Positions 25,461 through 36,999 of a stretch of 64,000 nt of DNA are shown here, one piece after another (the stretch's first letter is position 1; each line of letters starts with the position of its first letter). This DNA comes from Himantopus leucocephalus (Eukaryota > Chordata > Aves > Charadriiformes > Recurvirostridae): positions 6,089,484 to 6,153,483 of the forward strand of contig RSEF01000002.1 of the NCBI GenBank assembly GCA_003993805.1, read 5' to 3'. The notes under the pieces are model-generated. The model was not told the origin of the DNA, made no database searches, and saw nothing but the letters and a program-made list of their open reading frames with translations. The translations under genes were made by a program, and so were the position numbers.

Positions 25461-26421
25461 GAGTTTATAGAGTGGCTGACACTCAGAGGACACGACTTAC
25501 TGATTAAAATGTTTTCTTCTCAATGGGATTTATTGATCATTAGCAACGAGCTGCTGCCTATAATGAAACTGTTTAATTAGAAAATAGTACATTCATTGCT
25601 TGCTGAACAAGCATTTATTGGCTGACAACTGGTAAAATTATTTTCCTTTCAAAGCTTGAAATTAAAAAAGAGGGAAAAATACTGAGAAAAAAAGAGCGTT
25701 TCTTATGTGATTTTTTCACATACAATATAAACTATTCAAAACCCAAGGAAAAAACCAGCCTGCACTCAGCAGTGAGGTGTTGGTCATGCTGTTTTAAAAA
25801 TATTTTAATTATTTGCAACTTACATTATAAAATATTCAACTGATATTCTTATTAGAAGTCAGGCCCAGTAATGAACGGGATGTAATGGGACGATTAGCTG
25901 GTCAGTGATTACATTAGAGAAGACCTCTTCCTCTGGTCGTTTCACCCTTGCGTTGAACATTTTAATGCCATTGCTGTGAGACCCTATAGTACTGATGCAA
26001 TTACAAACGGTCCTGTCTTCTACCCAAAACCTGTAAAAAAAAAAAAATCATAATGCAAAAAAATCTGAAAGAGGGTCTTAACTATAGATGTTTACAGTGC
26101 AACTTTCTAAAACTGAATTGTAAATTACTCTCGAAAACTTTGTAACTGGAAGGTTGGTTTTCTATTGGTTTTTCTATTGTTTTGTGGTGCGTTTCTTTAG
26201 AGCTGAAGAGGGAATGGTGTCTTTGTATGGTATGCAGAACTCCCCTCAACAACTTCAAATAACCTCACTTGCAGATCTTTATTAATGGAGATGCAGATCC
26301 GAATCTAGCAGTGATACAACCTCCCGGTACAGTGATTTAGTTAAAGACACTAACTCAATAGTTGGCCCACACTGCCTATAAGCATGGTGAGTGCTACCAT
26401 TTTTTTTCTGTTGATTTGTTG

Positions 26422-26427
26422 AATAAA
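26422..26427 (+). promoter_or_regulatory. Distal plus-strand poly(A) signal candidate
   Basis: AATAAA occurs in the plus direction just before the facing minus-strand gene's 3' end. If used by a long SCN5A transcript, the two genes' 3' ends would be only about 100 bases apart. There is no independent evidence that it is used. Confidence 0.3.
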
Positions 26428-26509
26428 GGCTACCACATGAATCACTCAAGCTACGAAAAGAGCAAGGAAAATATCAGCCAATATCATAGGACATATTAAG
26501 CTGTTTGTA

Positions 26510-26706
26510 CCTGGAAAAAATCAAGTTTATTATGTTTCTTTATTAAATAAATAAGGATAACAAATNTTTTTTTTTTTTTTATCGACATTTATGTTATGGT
26601 TTCTCTGACTCTTTTTCAGCACATTTGTTTGGGAAGAGCACGGTGACTTTTGCTAGAAAGCTTTTCAATGAAAACCCCTCCAGTTCATCTTGCATTGTAA
26701 GGCTAA
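26510..26706 (-). other. 3' UTR of the unidentified minus-strand gene
   Basis: After the TAG stop (26,709-26,707) the minus strand runs into two AATAAA signals, at 26,544-26,539 and 26,531-26,526. This gives a compact UTR of about 180-200 bases. An isolated 'n' followed by 14 T (plus strand) at 26,566-26,580 lies inside it and marks a difficult assembly join. The end coordinate is an estimate from the signal positions. Confidence 0.5.
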
Positions 26707-26910
26707 CTACAGGGCATTAAAGGCTTGAGCCAAAGCTTGTCGAAATCGATGGAGAATTTCTGGGTACTTCAGATGAATTTGAAGCAGACCCAAAAGCTTC
26801 TCTTCAAGGCAGTAATTTATAGGATGATCCCAGCATTGATATTTCAACCCATCCTGCCCAGCAGAACTAGCTGGAGGAGGAAGGGGTTTACTGGAAATAT
26901 GGAATCCCAC
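26707..26910 (-). CDS. Terminal coding exon of an unidentified gene
   Basis: On the minus strand a run of 13 T plus AATCTCTAG forms a near-ideal 3' splice site immediately before 26,910. From there the frame is open for 67 codons and stops at TAG. The peptide contains SSKPLPPPASS, then QCWDHPINYCLEEKLLGLLQ, and ends HRFRQALAQAFNAL. The last 35 residues look like an amphipathic, leucine-rich helical domain. Phase 0 is assumed. AATAAA signals follow 165-180 bases after the stop. I do not recognise the family. In mammals EXOG lies tail to tail with SCN5A, so EXOG was the expected neighbour, but this peptide does not resemble the EXOG C-terminus I know. The upstream exons were not found in the window. 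Confidence 0.55.
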   Translation of the reverse strand: MGFHISSKPLPPPASSAGQDGLKYQCWDHPINYCLEEKLLGLLQIHLKYPEILHRFRQALAQAFNAL

Positions 26911-28359
26911 CTAGAGATTAAAAAAAAAAAAAATTAGATTTTCTTAATGGTAATATGGAAGGGTTTTTTTTTCAGTTTAATTACATTGATTTGCATTTTG
27001 GTTATTATTTTATTAGTTATGTGTTAAAATTCATACTAGACAAAGAGTAAGATCCTTCCCAACGCATAAATGCCTTAATCCTGGAAGGAGCTTCAGAAGG
27101 GACACGGCGACCCTTAGCTGTTATCAGCAATGATTGAATCAGCCTTATCTTCACCCAGGCTAGCACCAATTTAGTCACCCTGTTTCAGTGGTCTGATTTC
27201 TATTTAAAAGTGGCAGGTTCCTAATCATATTAAAACAGAACAAAATTGAGCTGGTTTAAACTGCAATAAAAAAGTCCACTCGGTCCTTTGAATGAGTTTA
27301 ATGAAATCAGGTTATAATCATGTTTTACATTGACCTGGGGCAGTCTGACTTGTGGAATAGACTTTTTTTTTTTTTTAATAAGTATTTGCTAAAATACGTC
27401 ATATAATAATATGACTTCTGAGTAATTGTGTGTATAGAATAAATCTGAAAAATTTTCAGCAAGATATTTCTGGTTGGAAGGAGCAGTTTGCTGAAATGAC
27501 AGCTTTCTCTGGAGACCTGTCAGGTTAGTTAAGGCAATTCCTCGTTAGAATTTGTGGAAGGAAATTCAGGGTCATAATCCCTAGTATGATAATTTCCACA
27601 CCTAGATTTTTGTTAGAATCGCCTAACTCCTATACGTGTGTTCCCATCACTGTGCTGGGGGCTGCTTTGGGTTACAGGAGTCTCCTTGTTTTCATGCAGA
27701 TCTTGGGGAAGTTTCTAAAGGCTTTCACATTTTCCATTTTTCAGGATGAAATTTTTTTAAAAAAATGCCAAAGGTATTTCTTGTTTTCCAGCCTTAGCAA
27801 AGAACCTGGAGGACTGACTCCTCAGTAAATGCAAATTTTCATAGTGGTTTTTTTTTTTTTAAAGCAGTCAAATTATGTTGATTTTACAAAGCCAGAGATC
27901 TATTAAATCAAACCTGTGTGAAATCCACGAGACTGGAGTCAGGGCTTGCAATTTCCAGATTCGTCTTGAGATTTTTTAGTGGTTTCAGTTCCTTCTTACT
28001 TCTGATGCAAATTGTCTTACTAAATACCAGAATCATTCTGGAAACAAGTCTGCATTAAGACAGAGAGTTACAGCAGCACTGGCAAACTCAGGCAGTTTTC
28101 TTAGAAAAAGCCACACATTAGCAGCTTGCTTTAGATGTAAAAAGAAGTTTTCTAATCATCAAAAGATGCTGTAGCAAGAGGAGAAATAAAAAAATAAATG
28201 TTTTGCAGTGCGAAGCCTCCGCTGGGCTCTAGTATTAAAGGACGCCCATGGAGGATGGCAGTAAGTGTCGTGTTTCTGACAACAGCAATGCCTTTTTCTG
28301 CTGAGACATGAGCAGAACTGGATTTAAAACAGGAGAAAACAGACAGGAGCACAGCACAC
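26911..28359. other. Intergenic or intronic DNA, no recognised gene
   Basis: If the minus-strand exon is real, this is its upstream intron. It holds poly-T runs near 27,363-27,376 and 27,846-27,860 but no repeat or conserved coding segment that I recognise. An 80-codon plus-strand frame at 27,586-27,828 looks like chance. Confidence 0.6.
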
Positions 28360-28780
28360 ACACGCACAAAAAATACTAAACGCCTGCGAAACGGCTGCTT
28401 CTTCGTGTCAATTCTCCCGGCGAGCTGTGAAAGACCGGCCGCGCCGGGTGAAGAACAAACATGGAAATCCTTCTGAGTGTTTACATATTGCAAAGAAATA
28501 GCAGCCGTGTCAAAGGGAAAGCATGCGAAAGCAAATAGTCTAAGGGGAATGGCTATTGGCAGCGAGCGAAAAAATGCTTCGGAGTCAAACGTCACCGATA
28601 ACCCCGCGAGGGCTGGAGGTGTCGGGCTGCAGTGCGGGCATGGGTTTGTCAGCACCTCCGCGCGAGCTATTTTAGCCAGCTGACAAACAGGACTTTGAAC
28701 GCTCCTGGACCCACGTGCTGTTGCCGCGGCAAAGTTTCTGAGACCGCTGGGTCTCGTCCCTGATGTCTCGCTGCTTTACG
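28360..28780. promoter_or_regulatory. CpG-dense patch, possible promoter or enhancer
   Basis: I count about 35 CpG dinucleotides in roughly 400 bases at moderate GC content. That is near or above the number expected by chance, while the surrounding DNA is CpG-poor. Clusters include 'gaccggccgcgccggg', 'ccccgcgagg', 'cctccgcgcgag' and 'gttgccgcgg', plus a CACGTG E-box. In vertebrates such patches usually mark unmethylated promoters or strong enhancers. It lies about 1.5 kb upstream of the minus-strand terminal exon and 5.4 kb after the SCN5A stop codon. A 167-codon minus-strand open frame (28,655-28,152) crosses it but has no recognisable domain. The count was done by eye. Confidence 0.5.
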
Positions 28781-29774
28781 TTGGGTAAGGAGTCCCTGCC
28801 AGGCCAGGGAATTGGGGGAGTCTTTTTCCTCTAGGAAATAACTATGCTGAATACTGCACAGTCCCAGAAACCACAATCCAGTGCTTAAACATCACCAGAG
28901 GGGCTTAAAAAGTGAGATTTTAATTAAAAAAAAAGTCTCTAGTTTTGTTTTTTTTTATTATTATTATTATTATTACTTTATTTTTATTTCCCCCAAACTT
29001 TAAGAGTATGTCCTGGTCACATCGTCAAGCTTTCTGTTTTTCTAACTATGTTTGGATAAAACCTGGGGCTTTAAGAGGAAAAGACCAAAGATTGAGACAG
29101 TTATGATAAAATCATGCAAAGGGCCCTAAAAGGAGTTAAAATGCTGTTCTCTGCTAAAAGGTGAGTTGAAGTAGTTACCTGTACTTTAAAACATCTATGT
29201 TTTCTGCAAAATCATGGTTACTCTAAAGCCAAAGGGAATTTAGCAGTTGCCCTTAGGGGAGCCAGGTTTCCAGCCCCTTTTTTCATATAGACTGTCCCAG
29301 TTGTTCACATTTGTCTTAATTTTTGATCCTCCCAAACCTGCAGACCAAGCAAAATAAAATAATTTTCATTTTTAGCTCAGGGACAAGCTGTGCAGGTGAT
29401 AAGGGTTTCTACAGGCTACAAACCTGGAGTCACAGGGCCTAATGCAACACAGGACTATTCAGCCCTTGGTGGCCTCAGTGACATCTTGGAGTGCAAAGGA
29501 ATGTATGGCTTTTTTGAGGACCAGCAAAGTCTTACTAGGAGGAAACCAGGAGCACGGTTTGTCTTGCTGATGTCTGAGAAGGAGAAAAGCTCACTGCATC
29601 ATGCAGGGCTGGCTTTTTAGAAAACATTTGTGCAATTGCGGCCCAGGCACAAGGGAAAGTTGACCCTAAGCCCAAAGCTGCCTCCTTTACACAGGCTCTT
29701 TTCTAGACAAAACCACATGCCCGCTGCACACCTGTTCACACCCTTTCTCTGCAGGAGCTGCAGACCTGCTGCTT
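28781..29774. other. Unique DNA with ATT microsatellite
   Basis: The only recognisable structure is a poly-T tract leading into (ATT)n at about 28,949-28,974. There is no repeat family or coding segment that I can support. Confidence 0.7.
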
Positions 29775-30244
29775 GACCTGTTGGAGTGGGTCCAGAGGAG
29801 GGCCACGAAGATGATCAGAGTGCTGGAGCACCTCTTCTATGAGGACAGGCTAAGAGAGTTGAGACTGTTCAGTCTCAGAAGAAGAGAAAGCTCTAGAGAC
29901 ACCCTCCAGCCCTCCAGTACCTAAAGGAGGCCTACAGGAAAGATAGGGAGGGACTTTTTACAAGGTCATGTAGTGATAGGACGAGGGGGAATGGCTTCAA
30001 ACTGGAAGAGGGGAGATTTAGATTAGACATTAGGAAGAAATTTTTCACTCTGAGGGTGGTGAGACACTGGAACAGGTTGCCCAGAGAAGCTGTGGCTGCT
30101 CCATCCCTGGAGGCGTTCAAGGCCAGGTTGGACAGGGCTTGGAGCAACCTGGTCTGGTGGGAGGTGTCCCTGCCAATCGCAGAGGGGTTGGAACTAGATG
30201 ATCTTCAAGGTCCCTTCCAACTCTAACCATCCTATGATTCTATG
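29775..30244 (+). mobile_element. CR1 LINE 3' end (5'-truncated)
   Basis: This is a clear avian CR1 copy in sense orientation, about 470 bases long. It begins 'gacctgttggagtgggtcca' and continues through 'gaacaggttgcccagagaag' and 'ctggaggcgttcaaggccag'. It ends 'aaggtcccttccaactctaa' and the ATTCTATG-type tail. CR1 elements are typically 5'-truncated like this one. The encoded C-terminal fragment of ORF2 is broken. It is one of the better preserved CR1 copies in the window and therefore among the younger ones. Confidence 0.96.
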
Positions 30245-33200
30245 GCTGCAGGTACTGCTCTGAACCCGTTCCCTGCAGATGTGGAAATGTTGGAGGCTGA
30301 GCTGAAGAGCTTCGTGTTAGGCAAAGCTTGCCTTCACACTTTGGGCTCTAGAGCAGGTACTCTCCCAAGAAGCCCTACACCCTCCTACTCATCCCATGCC
30401 TGCTCTGCACCTTTATATCACGGAGACTGCTCTCCATCCTTGCAGCTGTTTCCCAGTTTGCACCTGCATGAGGCAAGGTCTGTGGGGAGGGATAAATCCC
30501 CAGTGCACCTCTGGCGCTGCTTTTCTCCACAGGCGGGTGCAAAGGGCTGCATTTTCTCACAACAGAGCATGGCAATATTTGGAAGGCGCACCTGCTGTTC
30601 CTGAAAGGTGTTTTGTTGATCTCAGAGGAATTTAGCTTTCTTTTCTTACTGAGTTGAAGACTGAAGACCGCAACTTGCAGTCACAGCCATGTTAAACCTT
30701 AAAGAGGAGTGGACAGGGCTTGGAGCAACCTGGTCAGCTTTCACCTGTGCTTGCCTTACCCCATAGGCCAAGCAAGGCAGAGAAAGAGCTAGGAAGCTTT
30801 AAACAAGCTCCTTTCTCATATTATGGGAGTGGGGACTGAAAGGACACTCTGCGGCTTCGCTGGGTTTGTTGTGGAGTCTGGAGTTCCTATGAGGTTTGCT
30901 GGAAAGACTTTGAGGGAAGCAGAACAGGAGAAGGTCCTCCTGAGCCTGTGTCAAAGTCGGGGGCTGTGGTTTGAAGGTGGGTTGCCCTGGGTGGTGCAGG
31001 AGGAGGTTTGTAGATGTGACAAGTGCTTCAGCAGTGCTGTGCTGAGGTGCTGCAGATGTGCAGGTTCTTCTCTAAAGCCTGTGGTTGAAGTGGGGTGAAG
31101 ATAGCTGTTTCACTTATGTGGTAGGAGAAGGAAGATCCTTACCCAGAAGGGGAAGATTGATGGTGATATCAGCCCTCAAAGGAGGGAAGGTGCCTCTGAG
31201 GACCTGTCTGGCTTTCTGTGGAGACAAGATACATGCTCACAGGGTCCACGTGCATCTGCCCATGTCTCTGCCCCTGGACTGTTTTGGTCTGGTTTGATGG
31301 AGGGCAGGAGCCTCAAAGATAAGTGAATTCCTATGAGTTTTGTGAAAAGAAGTGGCTGAGGAGATATCCGCTGTGAGGCTTCAGCAAGCAGAAAAGATTG
31401 CAAAAAGAGCTCAGGCCTTAAGGAAAGGCAAAACATTTTCATAGAGAGGGCAGATCTTATAAATGCCTCAATTTGTATGGGGAACAATTAATTTGCACTT
31501 GCTTAACCACCGGGGACCGTCAATTCCATGGCAAGGAACACGGGAAATCAGATGTTGTTAGTTCTGGTGCTTTGAGATTTGTTTGGATTGCCCTTGCTAT
31601 CGAATGGGAGGGTGCTTGAGACAGACCTATTGTACTTTTTGTTTTCTATGAGTAGCTGGGAGGATGGCTATGCACCTTAGAAGTAAGATCACCCCTGTAT
31701 CTCTCTCCCTCACTGCACTTCTGTGAAGTGCTTCTCGTCAAAAGTCTGAGGAGTTGAGAAAATATGGGGAGAAGCAAGATGGGGGGTAGGAGTATACAAG
31801 TACCTTGATTTGCTTTGGTAGGAGCAGTTACTGAATAGTGGGGTGGGTGGGTGAGGGGGTAAGCTCAGTGGTGATGACATTGGCATAAATCGCTTGCAAT
31901 AGGCGATGCTCGTCTCGATAGCATCAGCAGTGATGCAGACTTGTAAGCAGCTCAGAGTTGCCTGCAGTGCCACGAGAGATGCCTCCATGAGTGCGCAGCA
32001 CAGATAACTGCTTATCTGTGAGGCTGATGCTCCAGTATTCATTTATCCCCATGGAAATGTCGCAGGGTTTAGCTGGGCAGGCTCTCCAGCCTCAGGGTTT
32101 CACTGCACAAAAGGCTGCCCTGACTGTCAGCTCCAGGCAGCGGGGAGGTGCAGAGGGCAGCAGTCTGGATGTGCTCCTGCACGTGGCGTTCCAACAGTTG
32201 GATTCACCTCCCAGAAAGTGTGTCACAAAGCACTGTGATACAGTAAGTCAAGAGAGAAGGTGAGGTGGGCTAGAAAATATGTCCGGAGGAAATAAGATCC
32301 TCTTTCATTATTTTGTTTTTAAAACTCAGGGCTGTGTTGGGGGACTTGGATTTGAGTCTTCTTTCTTGTCATTGTCAGAGGAAAGCCCCTCTGACACCCT
32401 GTAATATTAAACCCAGTGCCGCTACCCCTGTTAGTTATAAGTCAAGCTCTTTCCTCTCCGTATAATAGGGCACACTGCACAGCTGGACGCTGATATAGGA
32501 TAAGAAAGGAAAACCGGTTAAAATGCTGTGGTTTAAGGCCTACATGTTTTGCCATTCAAGCCATGGTGAAAATTCTTTGGCCAGGAGTGTGTGCCTTGCA
32601 ATAGCTCCTTGCAATAACATTTGCAATGGAGCCAGGCTAAATGAGTGATCCCACTTTGTCTACTGAGAAGACAACAGAGACCATCGGAGAAACCATCTAA
32701 CTTCTCTTACATGGAGGCTTGCTAGGCTCCAGAGAGGTCTTCATTTTGCTGCAAGCTTTTAGTGGTCAACCAGAAAAAGAAATGCTCACTGGGTGAAGTG
32801 GGGTTTCTGATCCTATTCTGAGCCTGACATTGGGCTGCTTTAGTGTAGCTGAAGGTAACTTGTCCCTGGCAAAAACAGCAGTGCATGGTGCAAGGGGAAG
32901 CTGGTCGGGTGTCCGCAAGTCGGGTGTGACCACCAAGGATAAAGCCCCACTTTGTCACCCCAACACTGACCCATGCTCTTGCACCATGAGAAGGTCTTGC
33001 ATTTCGCATATGGTGTGCATATGCTGGGAATCATAATCCACAAAGGCTGCAGAGCTTATTTTTGGGTAGGATCTCAAGGACTTGACAGCTTCGGGGGCCA
33101 GAGTGTGAACCTGCTACCCAGCAGCTGCGATCTCCTCACACCTCAGCCTCCCTGGGAAGGGTGGGAAGATCAGCCTGAAGATTAGTCGGCCTTTACATTC

Positions 33201-36200
33201 TTGGAGTGTTTGGCATAGAAACACTCCTGGACACTGACAGGGGGAAGGTGAAGAGCTACCCAGGCTCCAGAAGGTGGTAAATGTGGCCCCTGTCCAAATC
33301 TAACAGGGGTTGTAGGGCTGTTGCTTTATAAGGTTGTACGTGACATGGGGAGCGGGGGGTGACTTGCTGGCTTACGCCTCTCAAGTCAGTTCAGTGTCGC
33401 AACGTGTATTTGGAAGGGTGGACAAAGCGCACCCCTTCATGCTCGAAGTGGGCCGTCCTCCTTGGTTTCCTCTGAAAGGAATTTAGTCCACGTGCTCAGA
33501 ACTGGTGTGGGGCAAAACAGAGGATTTTCAGTAAAACCATATTATCACTTCCATGAAGGCAACCAGGCTGTGTCTTCCTTAGCGATCTGTCCTGGACCAA
33601 ACTCCAAAAAGTTAAAGGGAGCTTCCCAGAGTAAAGAATGAGATAAAACATGATCCAGTAGGAATCTTTTTATCTGATGATGTTTGCAATCAGCAATCTG
33701 AGCTTTTGTAACCCTCTTCGTTCTTGGTGTAGGTAGTTGATGGCTGCAAGTATCACAGTTCTGGTCTCAGAGCTGTGTCGAAATCCCTGAAGCCTGACGC
33801 TTAAGGTCCTTACCCCACTCTAATTTGAGAGCTTTGACTCTCGCACCAGCTGACTGCGTGGATTAAATGCATGTAAATACCTTCATAGTGACTGGCAAAA
33901 CATACTCGTGACGCTATCCTAAATTGGGATGCTCTCTCTCCAGGGGTGTCAGTTTGATGTTATCACCTACTCAGCAAATAAATCCCTTTATTGATGAGGG
34001 AGACTTCATGCTCTCCAGTCATACCCACTCATAACCAGCTTCTTTACCCTCTAAGCCTGCTTCTATTCTGCTTTGCCATCACTAAAGCTGGTTTTCTAAA
34101 CGTCACAGTGCAAAGATGCTGTTATTAATGCTTCGATATCATCTCTATTTCAGCTCAGCTTGCTATGAGTCACTCTGATGTTTGCACCTTGGTGCTCTGT
34201 CTTATTGGTCTATGAAAGAGCCAAGATAAGAGTTTTCATTCCAAACACTCATCTCCCTCCCAAGCTAATGGGGTCAGACAGGTCTGCCTGCAAGACACGG
34301 ATTTTCTTAAGGGTGTCACGTCACTGACAAAAGCTATGAGAAGGTGGTCCCTTCACTATGAATCAAGCATTTCTTGGCTTACAGCACTTGCTATACAACT
34401 GTGTACAAGGCAATGCTACACGTCCAGCATGAGACACGCTTCATTCCCCAATTCCTCCAAAATGGTTGAGATTCCCTACACTGCTTCCAAGCACTATTCT
34501 TCTGCTGATTTCCCTGTTTGTAAGGATATACATTAATTTCTGAGGTTGGGGTTTTTTTGTTTTTTTTTTTTTAACCTTTGAGTGTAGGATTTAGGTGAGC
34601 ACAGTGAAAACATGCTCCCTGTTCACCTCAGACATCAGTAGTTTTGGAGCAGTGAGCCAGGCAGGTCTGTTTACCTGCATGGACCACATCTTGGGCTGCG
34701 TTTCCAAGTCATACAGGTTACATCTGTGCTGGTAACCAAAACCAGTCATAATTTGTTCTTGCCCAGAGGCTAAATAGCATGGCAGGACTAAACTCTGATC
34801 TCCCTCAGCAGGGTCTCACCTTCCAACCTGCTTAGCTGGAGCCCCCCTTGGCCAGTCGAAACCTGAAAAACATGTTAGTGAGTTGCAGGTTGACCCAGTC
34901 ACTGTTCACCTATCAGGGCTTGCTGCTAGACCAGCCTCCACCAAAGCTTCAAGATTTTCTGAGAGGGGAAACAGCTGCTGGGAAAAGAAATGTAGGTAGA
35001 ACAGGAAGCTGATTATGGGAGAGAATCAGTGAGAAAAGGGAAGGGGTATGAGGGTACAGGAGGATTAAATATGGGTGGCACAGGATGACCTGGGGACACC
35101 ACCAAGCTGCTACCACTACCAGAAAGCATACAGGGAGCAAGCAGTGCAGCGCTCAGAGCAATTTTGTTCTCCAGATGATAGTGTGACAGCACTGAGGTCT
35201 GTGCCTGGCCATATCTCATTTAGTGGTATAGGAATAATCACTTTGACAAAGGGCTCAAACACCTGGGGAGCAAGCCGGGAAGATCCCCAGACAGGCTGCT
35301 TCTCCATCTGCTCAGCCCCGATGAGAAACCTGGCTGATTTGTCAAGTCACAAAAGTGTGGTACATTCTGGTTTGAGAGTTCTTCTTGGTAGGCTCCTAGG
35401 AATTGAGAACTTTGGGGAATGGATGTCTGATGATTTTTAATTTTTTTTCACAAGTCTAACTGATCTCATAATGTAAAAAATAAAACCAGAAAAGCAAAAC
35501 TCTGCATGCATATGTGTGTATATGTGGAAATACATGGGTGCAGGAGGAATTTCTGAGAGTGATTTACCTGGAGAGGACTCCACATCTCCATCCTCGGCTT
35601 CTGAGGATATTTGCCTGAGCCAAAACATACTCTTCATTTTTAGAGGATGGAGAAAGTAGGCTATTTTATACTATAAAAATGAGTGCAACATTAATGAAGC
35701 CAAAACCACAAAAGGGCTCAATTACACTTGCATTACAAAGTGACCACAAAATCTAATATTGGTGGAGTTCAAATGTCTGCTGGCTTGCAAGAAGATGACC
35801 ACAAGGAATGCAAAGCATGGTCTGGCTATCGCTGTCACCACTCCTGGGGAGAAAACCTGCCAGACTAGAAATGTGCCCCAAGCAGCTGGCGACCCAAGCT
35901 GTCAGTGCAGTTTGCTGTTATTGTTGCTTCCCGCTTGCTGAATCTCTTTTGTTTTTGTTTATAGGGGATCACAGAAGGAGGCAGGAGGCTCCTTGAGCTA
36001 GAGAGAACTCATCTCACTAGTGACAGCAACATCATCGCAGGACCCAAGGCCAGAGTGAGACAAATGCATCTGACTCAGCAGTAAATCAGCTTTCTTCCTC
36101 TCCCCGTGTGCAGCATGACTACTGCTGATCCATAAAGGATGCTCTGGGCATCTCTCGTAACAGCAGCTGTCCCTCTGTTCAGAGCAGAGAGGCATCTAAG

Positions 36201-36999
36201 AAATCTTGGTATGTCTCCTGCCACACTCAGCAGGAAAACTCCAACAGCTCTGCAGGCTGAAAGTGATCTTGCAGCAGGGCCAAAAGGTTCAAGACCCAGT
36301 CGTCCTTGTCATAGCACATTAAAAATGGGTAATCATTCGGCTGTGCACAAGCAAAGGCTTTTATGTAGAGCAAATGTAATCTTCTGCCACAAATCAGCGT
36401 GAGAAGCAGTGGGCAAGCTCCAGGAGTCAGCTTTCTGCTGACGCTTGGAGTCTCTATAAACATTGCGTGCTCGGCAAGAGCCAGGTCTCTGAGAGGGGCA
36501 AACAAGTCAAGGATTCCCCTTTTCTTTGCAAGATGCCTTCCAAAGGGCGCTGACAACTGATGTTCTCCAGCCACGGGGCAGATGCAGTCTGTCCTGCGCT
36601 GCTCATGGCCAGTGTTCAAGGCTCAGCGGGCCACAGGATGCTCCATGGAAGGCCACATGGCAGCCCAGGGGTATCAGCCATGCTGATGTGCTCTCCAGAA
36701 ACACTGTAGCTCCTCTTCTCTTTCCATCCCCCCCATCCCTCAGCATGGAGGTCTCCAGCTCATTGCTGGCTAATAATGGTTCTCTGCCAGGACTTTCCCT
36801 GACTTTCAGTGAGAGAAGTGGAACCAGCAGATGTTTTGCTTTGTCGTTGAACAAAGTCCCAAATTCAAATGTTTTGGTCAACTTTATATTAAACATTTTG
36901 ACTAAACCAAAACTACATGTGTATTTATTAAGGGCAGCTTAGGCCAAAGACATCATATTGAAGCATCATGCTCAAATATTTGGACTCTGCAGTTTTCTC
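30245..36999. other. Unique non-coding DNA
   Basis: I can support no gene in this stretch. A 26-base exact copy of CR1 sequence occurs at 30,710-30,735 (listed separately). A T-rich tract lies at 34,551-34,572. Open frames of up to 138 codons (36,526-36,942 and its neighbours) lack recognisable domains, splice context or conserved motifs. Confidence 0.65.
30710..30735 (+). repeat. 26-bp CR1 micro-fragment
   Basis: These 26 bases are identical to 30,129-30,154 inside the CR1 copy just upstream, in the same orientation, while the flanks do not match CR1. It is either the remnant of another CR1 or a short templated insertion copied from the neighbour. Confidence 0.75.

Larger units (their letters stand above)
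22979..26440 (+). other. SCN5A: SCN5A 3' UTR and immediate 3' flank
   Basis: The sequence after the stop codon is AT-rich, with TATTTATAT stretches, poly-A tracts and several poly(A) signals in the sense direction, at 23,782, 24,034 and 26,422. The first would give a UTR of roughly 0.8 kb. The true end cannot be read from DNA alone, and a long form that includes the MIR copy at 24.9-25.1 kb is possible. There is a (CTA/ACT)-rich microsatellite near 24,003-24,035 and an alternating purine-pyrimidine tract at 25,395-25,460. The boundary to intergenic DNA is set arbitrarily before the facing gene. Confidence 0.6.

Noticed and set aside
26707..26910. Calling the orphan exon EXOG by synteny alone
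   Set aside because: The peptide does not resemble the EXOG C-terminus as I know it. Position is suggestive but not enough for a gene name.
28152..28655. 167-codon minus-strand open frame across the CpG-dense patch
   Set aside because: There is no recognisable domain and no convincing donor linking it to the orphan exon. CpG-rich DNA has fewer stop codons by composition. It would be worth revisiting only if RNA supports it.
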